Below, one piece after another: positions 1 to 7,442 of a stretch of DNA of 12,138 bases; positions within the stretch are counted from its first letter, which is position 1; each line of letters starts with the position of its first letter. Source of the stretch: JACMJP01 sp046160675 (GTDB lineage Bacteria; Bacteroidota; Bacteroidia; Chitinophagales; BACL12); contig JBJXHH010000079.1 in assembly GCA_046160675.1 (NCBI GenBank), positions 1 to 12,138 on the forward strand, read 5' to 3'. The position numbers and the translations under genes were made by a program. Under the pieces are notes generated by a model that saw only the letters and a program-made list of their open reading frames with translations, was not told where the DNA came from and made no database searches.

Positions 1-414
1 CCGAATATTGTTGTGAAAGTGCCGATGATAAAAGAAGGTATAAAAGCAATCCGCTGGTTTACTGATAATGGCATACGCACAAATTGTACGTTAGTTTTTT
101 CCGCAGGGCAGGCGATACTTGCTGCAAAAGCAGGTGCAACATACCTTTCTCCTTTTATTGGGAGGATAGATGATGGTAATTGGGATGGTGTTCAACTGAT
201 TGAACAGATTGTACATATTTATAACAATTACGGTTTTGAGACTGAAGTATTAGCTGCATCAATCCGAAACCCGTTGCATATTGTAAAATGTGCAGAAGCG
301 GGTGCTGATGTTGTTACCTGCCCGTTAAGTTCCATCATGGGCTTGTTCAAACATCCTCTCACTGACATTGGGCTTGCGCAGTTCCTTGCTGATCATAAAA
401 AAGCAAACGGGTAA
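1..414 (+). CDS. tal: Transaldolase, TalC/FSA-type (3' part; 5' end outside window)
   Basis: This is the C-terminal 137 residues of a small class I aldolase of the transaldolase 3B / fructose-6-phosphate aldolase family, a cytoplasmic enzyme of the non-oxidative pentose phosphate pathway that transfers dihydroxyacetone units. The reading frame is open from base 1, so the gene begins before the window. The expected Schiff-base lysine lies in the motif VVKVPM (Lys codon at 16-18). The motif SPFIGRIDD follows, and then LAASIRNP and the terminal TCPLSSIMGLFKHPLTD. In E. coli fructose-6-phosphate aldolase the position of the Phe in SPF is Tyr131, while transaldolases such as TalB carry Phe. The Phe codon here (154-156) therefore favours transaldolase over free aldolase activity. 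The gene ends 36 bases from the convergent ATP-grasp gene. The family is secure; the exact substrate preference is inferred. Confidence 0.93.
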   Translation, partial: PNIVVKVPMIKEGIKAIRWFTDNGIRTNCTLVFSAGQAILAAKAGATYLSPFIGRIDDGNWDGVQLIEQIVHIYNNYGFETEVLAASIRNPLHIVKCAEAGADVVTCPLSSIMGLFKHPLTDIGLAQFLADHKKANG

Positions 415-420
415 ATATTT

Positions 421-458
421 CTGAGTGAGTGATTTATCATTGGCAAATCTCTACTCAG
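421..458. terminator. Possible bidirectional hairpin terminator between convergent genes
   Basis: The gap between the transaldolase stop and the ATP-grasp stop holds an imperfect long hairpin. CTGAGT (421-426) pairs with ACTCAG (453-458), and inside it GATTT (431-435) pairs with AAATC (445-449) around a nine-base loop. It overlaps the stop codon of the minus-strand gene. Neither side has a clean T-tract directly after the stem, although A/T-rich sequence follows on both. A bidirectional terminator is the natural reading for a convergent gap, but the stem is interrupted, so support is modest. Confidence 0.4.
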
Positions 459-1359
459 GATTAAAATATTTTTGATAAATTTTCTCCGCCAACACTTTTG
501 CGGAAGATGGTTTGAAACGCATCCAAAGTTCAGGCTCTATCAATTCAAGTTCGGAGACAACAAGATCATCATTTTCATCCCATACAAGATCAACTCTTCC
601 GTACAAAGGCAAGGGAGAAACGCTTTGCATGATCTGTTCAGCTAATTCTATCTCAGTCTTTGAAGCGTCATAGTAATGTACAGTGCCGCCAAAATCATCC
701 TGGACACGGAAATCCCCTTGTTTTGCTTTTTTCAAAACAGCATGCGAAAATCTTCCACCCAACACAACCAGGGTTATTTCACCCTTTGTCAGGATACTTT
801 CCAGGAAAGGCTGAATAAGCATGCTTTCCTTCAAAACCAGTTCTCGGAAAATTTTTTCATGTATTTCAATTGATGTTTCGGTAATTCTGTAAGTATGTCT
901 TGCTGTGCCTGAAATAGCAGGTTTGATAATTATTTCTTTGTACCCTGCTTTTTCAAATTCCTGAGCAAGCGTTGTGGCTGTTCCGGGTTCAATAATTATT
1001 GTTGGAACTATGGGGATATTTTTGCTTGCAAGATCAAGTATATAATGTTTATCAATGTTCCATTTTATTGTCTCCAATGGATTAATAAACTCAGATACCT
1101 GTGAAGTTGTTTCAAGCCAGGAAAAGAATTCATCAAACCTATGAAAATAATCCCAGGGGGTTCGGAGTACAATATATTTTGCTTCCTCCCAGTTAAAGTT
1201 TCTGTCGTCCCAGCTTTTGCGTATAACTCGTAAATTATTTTCCTCTAACGCCGCCCGAAGCAAAGCATCCTCAATCAATATATTCTTATTATACTCAGAA
1301 AGCTCTTCCGGGAACACATATTTTTCCTGCGTAAGTAGCACTATATCAAATTGCTTCAT
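451..1359 (-). CDS. ATP-grasp domain protein (RimK/DcsG-like ligase)
   Basis: This 302-residue cytoplasmic protein has the layout of an ATP-grasp ligase, a family that activates a carboxylate as acyl phosphate and joins it to an amine or similar nucleophile. The N-terminal domain carries the motif RTPWDY (about 66-71), which I recall from the COG0189/DcsG-like subgroup. ATP-binding lysines are likely Lys104 (IDKHY) and Lys146 (IIIKPAISGT). The metal-binding end of the grasp is seen as GRVDLV (Asp257) and ELELIEPEL (Glu270, Glu272, Glu275). The length fits a complete protein. It is the last gene of the minus-strand run, starting 11 bases after the membrane-protein gene, with ATG at 1357-1359. 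The substrate cannot be told from sequence; glutathione-synthetase-like, peptide-ligase-like or DcsG-like cyclising roles are all open. Fold assignment is confident, function is not. Confidence 0.85.
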   Translation of the reverse strand: MKQFDIVLLTQEKYVFPEELSEYNKNILIEDALLRAALEENNLRVIRKSWDDRNFNWEEAKYIVLRTPWDYFHRFDEFFSWLETTSQVSEFINPLETIKWNIDKHYILDLASKNIPIVPTIIIEPGTATTLAQEFEKAGYKEIIIKPAISGTARHTYRITETSIEIHEKIFRELVLKESMLIQPFLESILTKGEITLVVLGGRFSHAVLKKAKQGDFRVQDDFGGTVHYYDASKTEIELAEQIMQSVSPLPLYGRVDLVWDENDDLVVSELELIEPELWMRFKPSSAKVLAEKIYQKYFNPE

Positions 1360-1370
1360 GAAAAGTAAAT

Positions 1371-1715
1371 TTATTTTTTGCCAATATAATAAGCTGCCAA
1401 AGAGGAGAGGCCACCAAGGATGCCCATCAGCAATGAGGAAACGAGAAATAATACATAATTATTCGGTAAGGAAAATAAAGCAGCCATTTTTTCACTTAAT
1501 AAAGAACTATTTGCAGCATCTTTAAATACATAAAGAACCATCCAGGAAATGAAAACGATAAGAAACCCTGAAAAAAAACTTTTCCTTCCTGTTTTATATC
1601 GCATGAGCCATGCAAGCATAAAAGCAACAGGAGCAAAAATCCACCAGATAGAAATGTAAGTTTGTGCAAGAATGCAAAGCACTATCCCGGTTAAAATTGA
1701 TACAATATATTTCAT
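1371..1715 (-). CDS. Small four-helix membrane protein of unknown function
   Basis: I do not recognise a named family. The 114-residue product is almost wholly hydrophobic, with four likely transmembrane segments at about residues 3-20, 22-39, 47-64 and 86-110. A short basic loop (RYKTGRK, about 39-45) lies between helices 2 and 3, and the protein ends in GKK. There is no signal peptidase site and no obvious catalytic motif. The start codon lies a single base after the stop codon of the penicillin-acylase gene, so translation of the two is probably coupled. The ATP-grasp gene follows 11 bases downstream. This tight placement, and codon use like its neighbours, argue for a real gene. A role as a membrane partner of the acylase or the transporter is only a guess from position. 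Confidence 0.75.
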   Translation of the reverse strand: MKYIVSILTGIVLCILAQTYISIWWIFAPVAFMLAWLMRYKTGRKSFFSGFLIVFISWMVLYVFKDAANSSLLSEKMAALFSLPNNYVLFLVSSLLMGILGGLSSLAAYYIGKK

Positions 1716-1716
1716 G

Positions 1717-4179
1717 TTAGTTGAAAGTTAGGCTGAATTTTGTATCATTCCTTGCATCTTCTATCCTTGCAAAAAAGTTGAGTTTAAAATTTCCCCCTGC
1801 TGACCAGGTATCAATAAAGTTATCATAGTACATGCTACCCGGGTTTCCACTTTGTCCGCCGGGATATACTCCAAAAGCGTTGATAGGGTTAGATAATTCA
1901 ACTACCATTCGCCAGCTTGGGCCGTTTTTTTCACTTGTGGCATTCACAATATTTCTATAACCGCCATTTTCAATCTGCAACCTGCTAAATGCAGGTATTT
2001 GTGCAATGTGCATGATATCTGTGTGTTTATACTGATACCATTTTAAAAGCTCAGGATCTTTCGTTCGTAAAGAATCAACGATTTGAAGCATAGCGGTATA
2101 GCTTGCATTTACAATATCACCAAGATGTTCTTTATTTTCCTGTGTTCTTGCGTCATCAAAATAAATGTATTCGCCGGGAAGTTCTTTTATTGCAAGCACG
2201 GTTTCATACTTTCCCGGACTTCTTAAAGGTAGGTTTGCGTCCTGAAACTCATCCCAGAGTAAATTGTACAATGTATCCCACCAGATTTGAAAATAAGTTG
2301 GCGCAAATGCATCAGCGTCATTATAATAATTCCATTGTGATAATGAATTATGTACCTCTTCAGAGGAATGGACATATGAAAGCAAATAGGGAAGAATTTC
2401 GCTTGCAAGCAAATTCAGATTATTGAGTTGCAGACTTCGCATATCTTCAGTTGTGATGGAATCCATTTTTTGAAGTTCCTTATTCAGTACTACATTCCTG
2501 AAGTACTCAAAATCGAAACTTGTATAATAGTATGGATAAAAAGCATCCGTTGGGTGCTGGTTTGCAGATGTCAAATATCCTTGCTGAGGGTTTTTTATAG
2601 TTGGGTTTTGTTCGTCAGGGATAAATATATTCCAGTCATCGGCAGGATTGCTTCCGTCAAGAACAAATCTTCCGGCTTCTGGTTTTTTTATCGCAAATTT
2701 TCCCTGTTGTGTGATTGCTATATCACCATTTACAGCTCCGAAAATGAAATTCTGTGCCGGGCAGTCAAAATAGGAAATTGCTTCAAGATAATCATCATAG
2801 TTTTTAGCTTTGTTTAACTGGTAAAAAGTTTTTATTTCTTCTGATGCATCATGTGCAGCCCATCGCATTGCAAGGTTTTCTTTCGTTGCAAGTTTTGAAT
2901 ATTGTGTTGAATCGCCTCCCGCATAACCATTAAAAACCAACGGACCATGGTGTGTGTACAGAACAGTATCAACAAAATCTTTTTCACCTCTCACTTTTAT
3001 AACTTCAATTCGTTGTGTTGTGTTAGCAAGCTTTCCATCATACCTGTATTCCTTTTTCGATGCATCGCTAAAATCAATTGCATACCAGTCTCGCACATCC
3101 CTCCCCGCATTAGTAACACCCCATGCAATGCTGTCGTTAAAACCAATTACAACTCCGGGGGCACCGGGGAGGGAAGCCCCATACACATTTACTTCAGGAG
3201 AATTGAGTTGTACTTCAAACCAGATAGAGGGCAAATTGAGTTGGAGGTGTGGGTCATTACAAAGAATCACATTCCCGTTTTTTGTTTTTTCTTTCCCCAC
3301 TACCCAATTGTTACTCCCAACTTGATTTTTTTCTTTATTCGAAATTGTTTCGTCATTTGACGGAGCATAATAGTCCGATATAATTGTTTGCTGTGAAGAA
3401 TCGCTTTCGACAACATTAAAATCATACTTTTTTTCAGCAGGAATGATAGGTACAATTCCTTTTGGGCGATCAGGAAACAAAATATCAAAATCTTTTCTTC
3501 CTATTTTATTTAAAATATTCGTAAACTCAACATCATCATCAAAACCACTTAGTGTATTTGACATATATTTCAGCAAATACATTGTTTTCAGCAATGTCCA
3601 GGGTTCGGGCTCGTGGTCAATAAGTTTATATTCAAGCGGGTAAGATGCATAGTCTAATGTTTCAATGTACTTGTTTACCCCGTCGGCATAAGCTTGCATC
3701 AAATCATAAAGCCTCGTATCTTTTTGTAGCTCTTTCAGAGCATTTTCGGCAGCGAAACCCATCCCGATCCTCCGCTGTTCCCTGTCATAATTCAAAAGAT
3801 CTTTTCCAAGCACTTCGCTCAGCCTGCCTGCAGCAGCTCTTGTTTGCGTCTCCATCTGCCAGAGGCGGTACTTTGCAGTAACATATCCCTGTATAAAGTA
3901 TAACGAATACATATCATCGGCAAATATGTGAGGAACAAGCCTGTCATCAAAAAACACATTGCCATTGATTTTCTGAGTTAATGTGTTGGAATCATTTTCA
4001 GGAGAGCTGAGAGATTCAGTTTCGTCTTTTAAGTCTTTTTCTGTTTCTGCATTTGCCATAAAACCATGCACAGGGTCAAGAACTTTTCCAAGAGGCGGCA
4101 ATGGGCCAAGGGAATGGCTGAATAAATAAATAAGCCCTGAAACCACAAGTAAACACAAGACAGCTTTCATAAATTGCAT
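1717..4179 (-). CDS. Penicillin acylase family protein (peptidase S45, Ntn hydrolase)
   Basis: A full-length S45 N-terminal-nucleophile amidohydrolase of about 820 residues. These are made as one chain that cuts itself into alpha and beta subunits and then hydrolyses amide bonds of acylated compounds, usually outside the cytoplasm. The cleavage and nucleophile site is GSNNWVVG, with Ser289 as first residue of the beta chain. In beta-chain numbering His23 (NDPHL) matches the His of acyl-homoserine-lactone and cephalosporin acylases rather than the Gln of E. coli penicillin G acylase. The conserved Asn of SANQHP (residue 540) fits the catalytic Asn. The N-terminus has one hydrophobic segment serving as signal or membrane anchor. 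The frame can be extended to a TTG at 4212, but ATG at 4179 or 4170 directly precedes the hydrophobic segment and is preferred. It starts 39 bases after chrA. The natural substrate is unknown. Confidence 0.92.
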   Translation of the reverse strand: MQFMKAVLCLLVVSGLIYLFSHSLGPLPPLGKVLDPVHGFMANAETEKDLKDETESLSSPENDSNTLTQKINGNVFFDDRLVPHIFADDMYSLYFIQGYVTAKYRLWQMETQTRAAAGRLSEVLGKDLLNYDREQRRIGMGFAAENALKELQKDTRLYDLMQAYADGVNKYIETLDYASYPLEYKLIDHEPEPWTLLKTMYLLKYMSNTLSGFDDDVEFTNILNKIGRKDFDILFPDRPKGIVPIIPAEKKYDFNVVESDSSQQTIISDYYAPSNDETISNKEKNQVGSNNWVVGKEKTKNGNVILCNDPHLQLNLPSIWFEVQLNSPEVNVYGASLPGAPGVVIGFNDSIAWGVTNAGRDVRDWYAIDFSDASKKEYRYDGKLANTTQRIEVIKVRGEKDFVDTVLYTHHGPLVFNGYAGGDSTQYSKLATKENLAMRWAAHDASEEIKTFYQLNKAKNYDDYLEAISYFDCPAQNFIFGAVNGDIAITQQGKFAIKKPEAGRFVLDGSNPADDWNIFIPDEQNPTIKNPQQGYLTSANQHPTDAFYPYYYTSFDFEYFRNVVLNKELQKMDSITTEDMRSLQLNNLNLLASEILPYLLSYVHSSEEVHNSLSQWNYYNDADAFAPTYFQIWWDTLYNLLWDEFQDANLPLRSPGKYETVLAIKELPGEYIYFDDARTQENKEHLGDIVNASYTAMLQIVDSLRTKDPELLKWYQYKHTDIMHIAQIPAFSRLQIENGGYRNIVNATSEKNGPSWRMVVELSNPINAFGVYPGGQSGNPGSMYYDNFIDTWSAGGNFKLNFFARIEDARNDTKFSLTFN

Positions 4180-4218
4180 AAAAAAATCTGCCGTGAAAGT
4201 AAACAAAAACAAAGAATG

Positions 4219-5562
4219 TCAGAATAGGAAATACACAAGCAAGCCGAACAAGGCACTCACAAGGATCCATTTTATCATATCAATCTTAAACTTTTGTAAG
4301 GCAATAAAAGAAATAATGATCCATCCAAGATTTATCAGGCTGAAATTTTCAAAAGAAATTTCACTGAACGACGAATAGTTTTTCCCGAATAAAACTGCCT
4401 CTGCAAAATAGATTGTAAGATTCAAAACAACACCTACAATTGCCGCAGTAACAAAACCGAGAATATTTTTTACTGTTTTATTTTGCTGCGTTCTTTCTAT
4501 CAATGGTGCTCCTGCGAAAATGAACAAAAAACTCGGGAGAAATGTATAATACGTAGTTGTAAGTAACCCGATAGTACCTGCTGCAATTGCATTTCCGAAG
4601 TGATGGTAAGCTCCCATAAAACCTACAAAAGCCAATACCATGATGAGCGGACCGGGGGTGGTTTCACCGAGAGCAAGCCCGTCAATCATCTGTAAACTAT
4701 TGAGCCATTGATAGGATTCTACTGCTTGTTGTGCAACGTAAGGCAACACTGCATAGGCCCCTCCGAATGTTACAAATGCTGATTGTGTGAAGAAAAAAGA
4801 AAGGTTTTTCCAAAAAACAAAATCATGCGACCAGTTATAAAAGAAGGCAAGCGGAACAAGCCACAATAAGAAAAATATCGCAACTTGTTTCATCAATATG
4901 CCGGGATGAAAACCAACTCCGGGAATAACACTTTTTGAGGTAATATAAAATCCTGTTTCATCATCAGTTTTTGCTTCTGCAGACGGATTCATTTTTATAT
5001 AAGAACTCTTTTTTAGAGCAGGGACTTTTGTAAAAAGAACACCAATAATAATTGAAGAAAGAATGATTAATAGATAAGAAATGTTAAAGAAAAATATAGC
5101 TATAAAACTCAGCGCAGCGAGGATATAATGTAAGTTAGATTGCAATGATTTTTTACTGATCTTGATAAGGGCTACAATAACTATAGCAACTACAGCAGGT
5201 TTCAGCCCATTGAACATTGCATACACCCATGGGATTTTTCCGAATTCAACATAAAAAATGCTTAAAGCCAGCAATATGAAGACCGAGGGAAGTACAAAAA
5301 GCAAACCTGCAGTTATTCCACCTTTTACGCCATGTAGTAACCATCCTGTGTAAGTAGCAAGCTGCTGTGCTTCGGGGCCGGGCAACAACATACAGTAATT
5401 CAAAGCATGAAGGAATTTTTTTTCGCTGACCCACTTTTTCTTCTCCACCAAAAATTCATGCATAATGGCTATTTGTCCGGCGGGTCCGCCAAAACTTATC
5501 CAACCGAGTTTAAACCAAAAACGAAGGGCTTCTTGAAAGGAGGGTTTCTGTATCTGTTGCAT
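4219..5562 (-). CDS. chrA: Chromate transporter, CHR family (long two-domain ChrA type)
   Basis: This 447-residue inner-membrane protein matches the CHR family (TC 2.A.51), which exports chromate, probably in exchange with or driven by ion gradients. It has the family's duplicated form. The first half has FGGPAGQ (24-30) and LLPGPEAQQLAT (59-70). The second half repeats the theme as FGGAYAVLPYV (266-276) and GETTPGPL (299-306). About ten hydrophobic helices can be counted, with a polar linker at about residues 180-225 between the halves. The start is ATG at 5562, 11 bases after the DUF1801 stop, with the acylase gene following after 39 bases. There is no ChrB-like regulator or chromate reductase nearby. 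Many CHR proteins outside classical resistance operons have no proven chromate role, so another oxyanion is possible here. Confidence 0.93.
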   Translation of the reverse strand: MQQIQKPSFQEALRFWFKLGWISFGGPAGQIAIMHEFLVEKKKWVSEKKFLHALNYCMLLPGPEAQQLATYTGWLLHGVKGGITAGLLFVLPSVFILLALSIFYVEFGKIPWVYAMFNGLKPAVVAIVIVALIKISKKSLQSNLHYILAALSFIAIFFFNISYLLIILSSIIIGVLFTKVPALKKSSYIKMNPSAEAKTDDETGFYITSKSVIPGVGFHPGILMKQVAIFFLLWLVPLAFFYNWSHDFVFWKNLSFFFTQSAFVTFGGAYAVLPYVAQQAVESYQWLNSLQMIDGLALGETTPGPLIMVLAFVGFMGAYHHFGNAIAAGTIGLLTTTYYTFLPSFLFIFAGAPLIERTQQNKTVKNILGFVTAAIVGVVLNLTIYFAEAVLFGKNYSSFSEISFENFSLINLGWIIISFIALQKFKIDMIKWILVSALFGLLVYFLF

Positions 5563-5573
5563 GGTCTACATCC

Positions 5574-5999
5574 TTATAGTGTGTTTCTTTTCTTCATTAC
5601 CTCTAATCCCGATTTAATGAGATCTTTCAAAACTGCCTCATCAATATCGCTCAGTTTTCTGAAGTATAAACATCCTTTACCAAGTTTAAATTTACCAAGT
5701 TTCTTTAATAACTGTTTTTGTTCTTCAAAACCTGCTATTATATAAACGGTCATGTTCTCTTTCCGGGGTGCAAATCCCGTGGGAAACCAATCGCCTTCCC
5801 GCCCACTTTTTGATTTATAATGGTAAGTGCCAAACCCAATAATGCTTGAGCCCCAAAGTTTAGGTTCATGTTTTGTTATTTTCTTAAATAATGCGAACAA
5901 CTTTAAACAGTCTTGTCTTTGCTCTTCGTCAGTAACAGATTGTAGGAATTTCTCAACGCTGGCATCACTCACTTTTGTTTTTAACTCATACTTTGCCAT
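5574..5999 (-). CDS. DUF1801 domain-containing protein (YdhG-like)
   Basis: A 141-residue soluble protein made almost entirely of one DUF1801 domain. Family features seen are the opening MAKYELKTK, the central WGSSIIGFGTYHYKSKSGREGDW (about residues 54-76), the FAPRKENMTVYI strand, and the later GKGCLYFRKLSDID. Members of this family have a small alpha/beta fold related to the YdhG/frataxin-like group and no established biochemical role. An upstream TTG at 6014 extends the frame, but ATG at 5999 gives the usual family N-terminus and lies just downstream of a good -7 box at 6012-6019, so it is preferred. It is the promoter-proximal gene of the five-gene minus-strand run. Its link to the downstream transporter and acylase is known only from position. 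Confidence 0.9.
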   Translation of the reverse strand: MAKYELKTKVSDASVEKFLQSVTDEEQRQDCLKLFALFKKITKHEPKLWGSSIIGFGTYHYKSKSGREGDWFPTGFAPRKENMTVYIIAGFEEQKQLLKKLGKFKLGKGCLYFRKLSDIDEAVLKDLIKSGLEVMKKRNTL

Positions 6000-6011
6000 A
6001 GTTTTTTGCCA

Positions 6012-6019
6012 CAAATATA
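6012..6019 (-). promoter_or_regulatory. -7 promoter box (TATATTTG) for the minus-strand five-gene run
   Basis: Read on the minus strand the sequence is TATATTTG, a perfect match to the Bacteroidota -7 consensus TAnnTTTG. It ends 12 bases before the DUF1801 ATG at 5999, so transcription would start only a few bases before the codon. No convincing TTTG -33 element is seen at the normal distance. Confidence 0.6.
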
Positions 6020-6041
6020 GGAATACTGAACCTGCATATTA

Positions 6042-6075
6042 TTGTCATGAATTATGCCCCTTTCTTGTACTTTTG
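6042..6075 (+). promoter_or_regulatory. Promoter for the metalloprotease lipoprotein gene
   Basis: TACTTTTG (6068-6075) fits the Bacteroidota -7 box TAnnTTTG exactly. A TTG at 6042-6044, inside TTGTCATG, lies 23 bases upstream and may be the -33 element, at the long end of normal spacing. The box ends seven bases before ATG 6083. This supports ATG 6083 over the in-frame ATG at 6047, which lies upstream of the box, and implies a very short or absent leader. Confidence 0.6.
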
Positions 6076-6082
6076 CATACGA

Positions 6083-7363
6083 ATGAAAAACACTTTACTG
6101 TTTTTATTTTCGCTGCTTCTGTTTGCGGCCTGCTCACCAAAGTACAACAAATATTTTTTGCAGGAATCAGAAGTTATTCAAGCCAGTTATACAAAAGAAG
6201 CATCAACTTGTTTTGACTTTGCATTTTATCAACCCGATGTATTTACACAAATGCGCTACATCCGGGTAAATTTTCATATAATGAGAACATCTGAAGGAGG
6301 GGGAAGTTTCAGCAATGAAGAGGCGATAACATTTGTAGATGACCTGATAAAAATTTCTAATTACAAGTTATCACTGAATGCTAAAATGAATCTACCAGCT
6401 GATAATGCAACACCTGTTTTGCCGGTGCAATACAGGATTATCCTTGCTAAAGATCCCATCACCGGTAATGATGGCATCTATTATCATAATGATGACAGCG
6501 CATGTTATTATAGTAATGGAAAAAAAAAGGGAGCCTATTCGCTTGGTGATCAACGCATGTTTCAAAATGCCGTAGGGGTGGATACCATTATGAATATTTA
6601 TTTTATAGAACATCATCCTGACAGTATACCCAGCCCGACATATAAATCTACAAGTTCTGGTGCATCTTTCGGGCATAACATAAAAATTTTCGGGCCTTAC
6701 AGAGGTTTTTCAAATATCTTGTATGATGGAAAAGGAAATCCATACACAAAAGGCGCAGGATTTTATGCGGGATTGCTTAATCATGAAATAGGCCATAGTC
6801 TTGGTTTGAATCATACCTGGAAAATGGATGACGGATGTGATGATACTCCTTTGCATGCAGGATGTTGGGAAGCAACCGGGGTGCCGCCTTGTGATGGGCT
6901 AACTTCTAACAATATGATGGATTATAATGGATGTCAATGTGCTATAACACCTTGCCAGCTGGCAAAAATTCATTATAATTTCTGGAAGGAAAATTCCAAC
7001 CAGCGAACTGCACTGGTGCAAACATGGTGTGTTTATGATAGCCTGCAACCAATTAGGATACCAAAGGATACAACAGTTACATTCTTCAACGGGAGAGAAT
7101 TTAATACTGATATAGTAATCGGGGAGGGGGCTACTCTTATTGTAAAATGTACACTTGCCTTGCCTCAGGACGCAAAAATTATTGTGAAACCTACTGCAAA
7201 GTTGATTGTTGATGGTGGTACAATTACCAACCGCTGCGGTGGAGAATGGAAAGGCATAGAAATCTGGCAAAGTAAGAAATACTTGAACCTCAAGGGAGTA
7301 GTTGAATTTTCAAACGGAGGAGGCGCTGAACATGTTCAGATATTCACAACTCTTACAGAATGA
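6083..7363 (+). CDS. Lipoprotein zinc metalloprotease, metzincin M43-like (cytophagalysin/pappalysin type)
   Basis: A 426-residue exported lipoprotein with a predicted zinc endopeptidase domain. The N-terminus is a type II signal peptide with lipobox LFAAC, mature Cys at about residue 18, which sets the start at ATG 6083. The catalytic motif HEIGHSLGLNH (234-244) is a full metzincin zinc site, with His234, His238 and His244 as ligands and Glu235 as base. NNMMDYNG (277-283) supplies the Met-turn. Cysteines in the DGCDDTP and CDGLTSN segments between them match the M43 style. Residues from about 320 onward resemble the GATLIVK / AKLIVDGGT beta-solenoid seen in large secreted Bacteroidota proteins. 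That tail ends abruptly after about 100 residues, and no type IX sorting domain is present, so it may be a shortened version. Substrate unknown; surface or periplasmic peptide degradation is likely. Confidence 0.88.
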   Translation: MKNTLLFLFSLLLFAACSPKYNKYFLQESEVIQASYTKEASTCFDFAFYQPDVFTQMRYIRVNFHIMRTSEGGGSFSNEEAITFVDDLIKISNYKLSLNAKMNLPADNATPVLPVQYRIILAKDPITGNDGIYYHNDDSACYYSNGKKKGAYSLGDQRMFQNAVGVDTIMNIYFIEHHPDSIPSPTYKSTSSGASFGHNIKIFGPYRGFSNILYDGKGNPYTKGAGFYAGLLNHEIGHSLGLNHTWKMDDGCDDTPLHAGCWEATGVPPCDGLTSNNMMDYNGCQCAITPCQLAKIHYNFWKENSNQRTALVQTWCVYDSLQPIRIPKDTTVTFFNGREFNTDIVIGEGATLIVKCTLALPQDAKIIVKPTAKLIVDGGTITNRCGGEWKGIEIWQSKKYLNLKGVVEFSNGGGAEHVQIFTTLTE

Positions 7364-7416
7364 TTATATAAGACTGCAACTTTTCCAGGAATTTGCAGGG
7401 AAGATAATATTACACC

Positions 7417-7436
7417 TTTACGAAATATTTCGTAAA
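7417..7436. terminator. Perfect 20-base palindrome in a convergent gap, possible bidirectional terminator
   Basis: TTTACGAAATATTTCGTAAA reads the same on both strands and could form a stem of eight or nine pairs with a minimal loop. It sits between the stop codons of the metalloprotease gene (7363) and the minus-strand barrel-like gene (7443), where a shared terminator is expected. The stem is AT-rich and has no T-tract directly after it, so a protein-binding site or other function is also possible. Confidence 0.4.
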
Positions 7437-7442
7437 CAGATT

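Noticed and set aside
2428..3360. Plus-strand open frames of 60-140 codons opposite the acylase gene, and similar ones opposite the dipeptidyl peptidase gene
   Set aside because: They lie antisense to strongly supported genes, have Cys/Phe/Ile-rich low-quality translations and no family features.
4180..4212. N-terminal extension of the acylase to position 4212
   Set aside because: The codon there is TTG and the added residues precede the hydrophobic anchor; ATG at 4179 or 4170 gives a normal exported N-terminus.
6000..6014. Extension of the DUF1801 gene to position 6014
   Set aside because: It relies on a TTG inside the -7 box; ATG 5999 yields the usual MAKYELKTK family start.
6047..6082. 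Upstream in-frame ATG of the metalloprotease at 6047
   Set aside because: It lies before the predicted -7 box and would put 12 residues in front of a textbook lipoprotein signal peptide.
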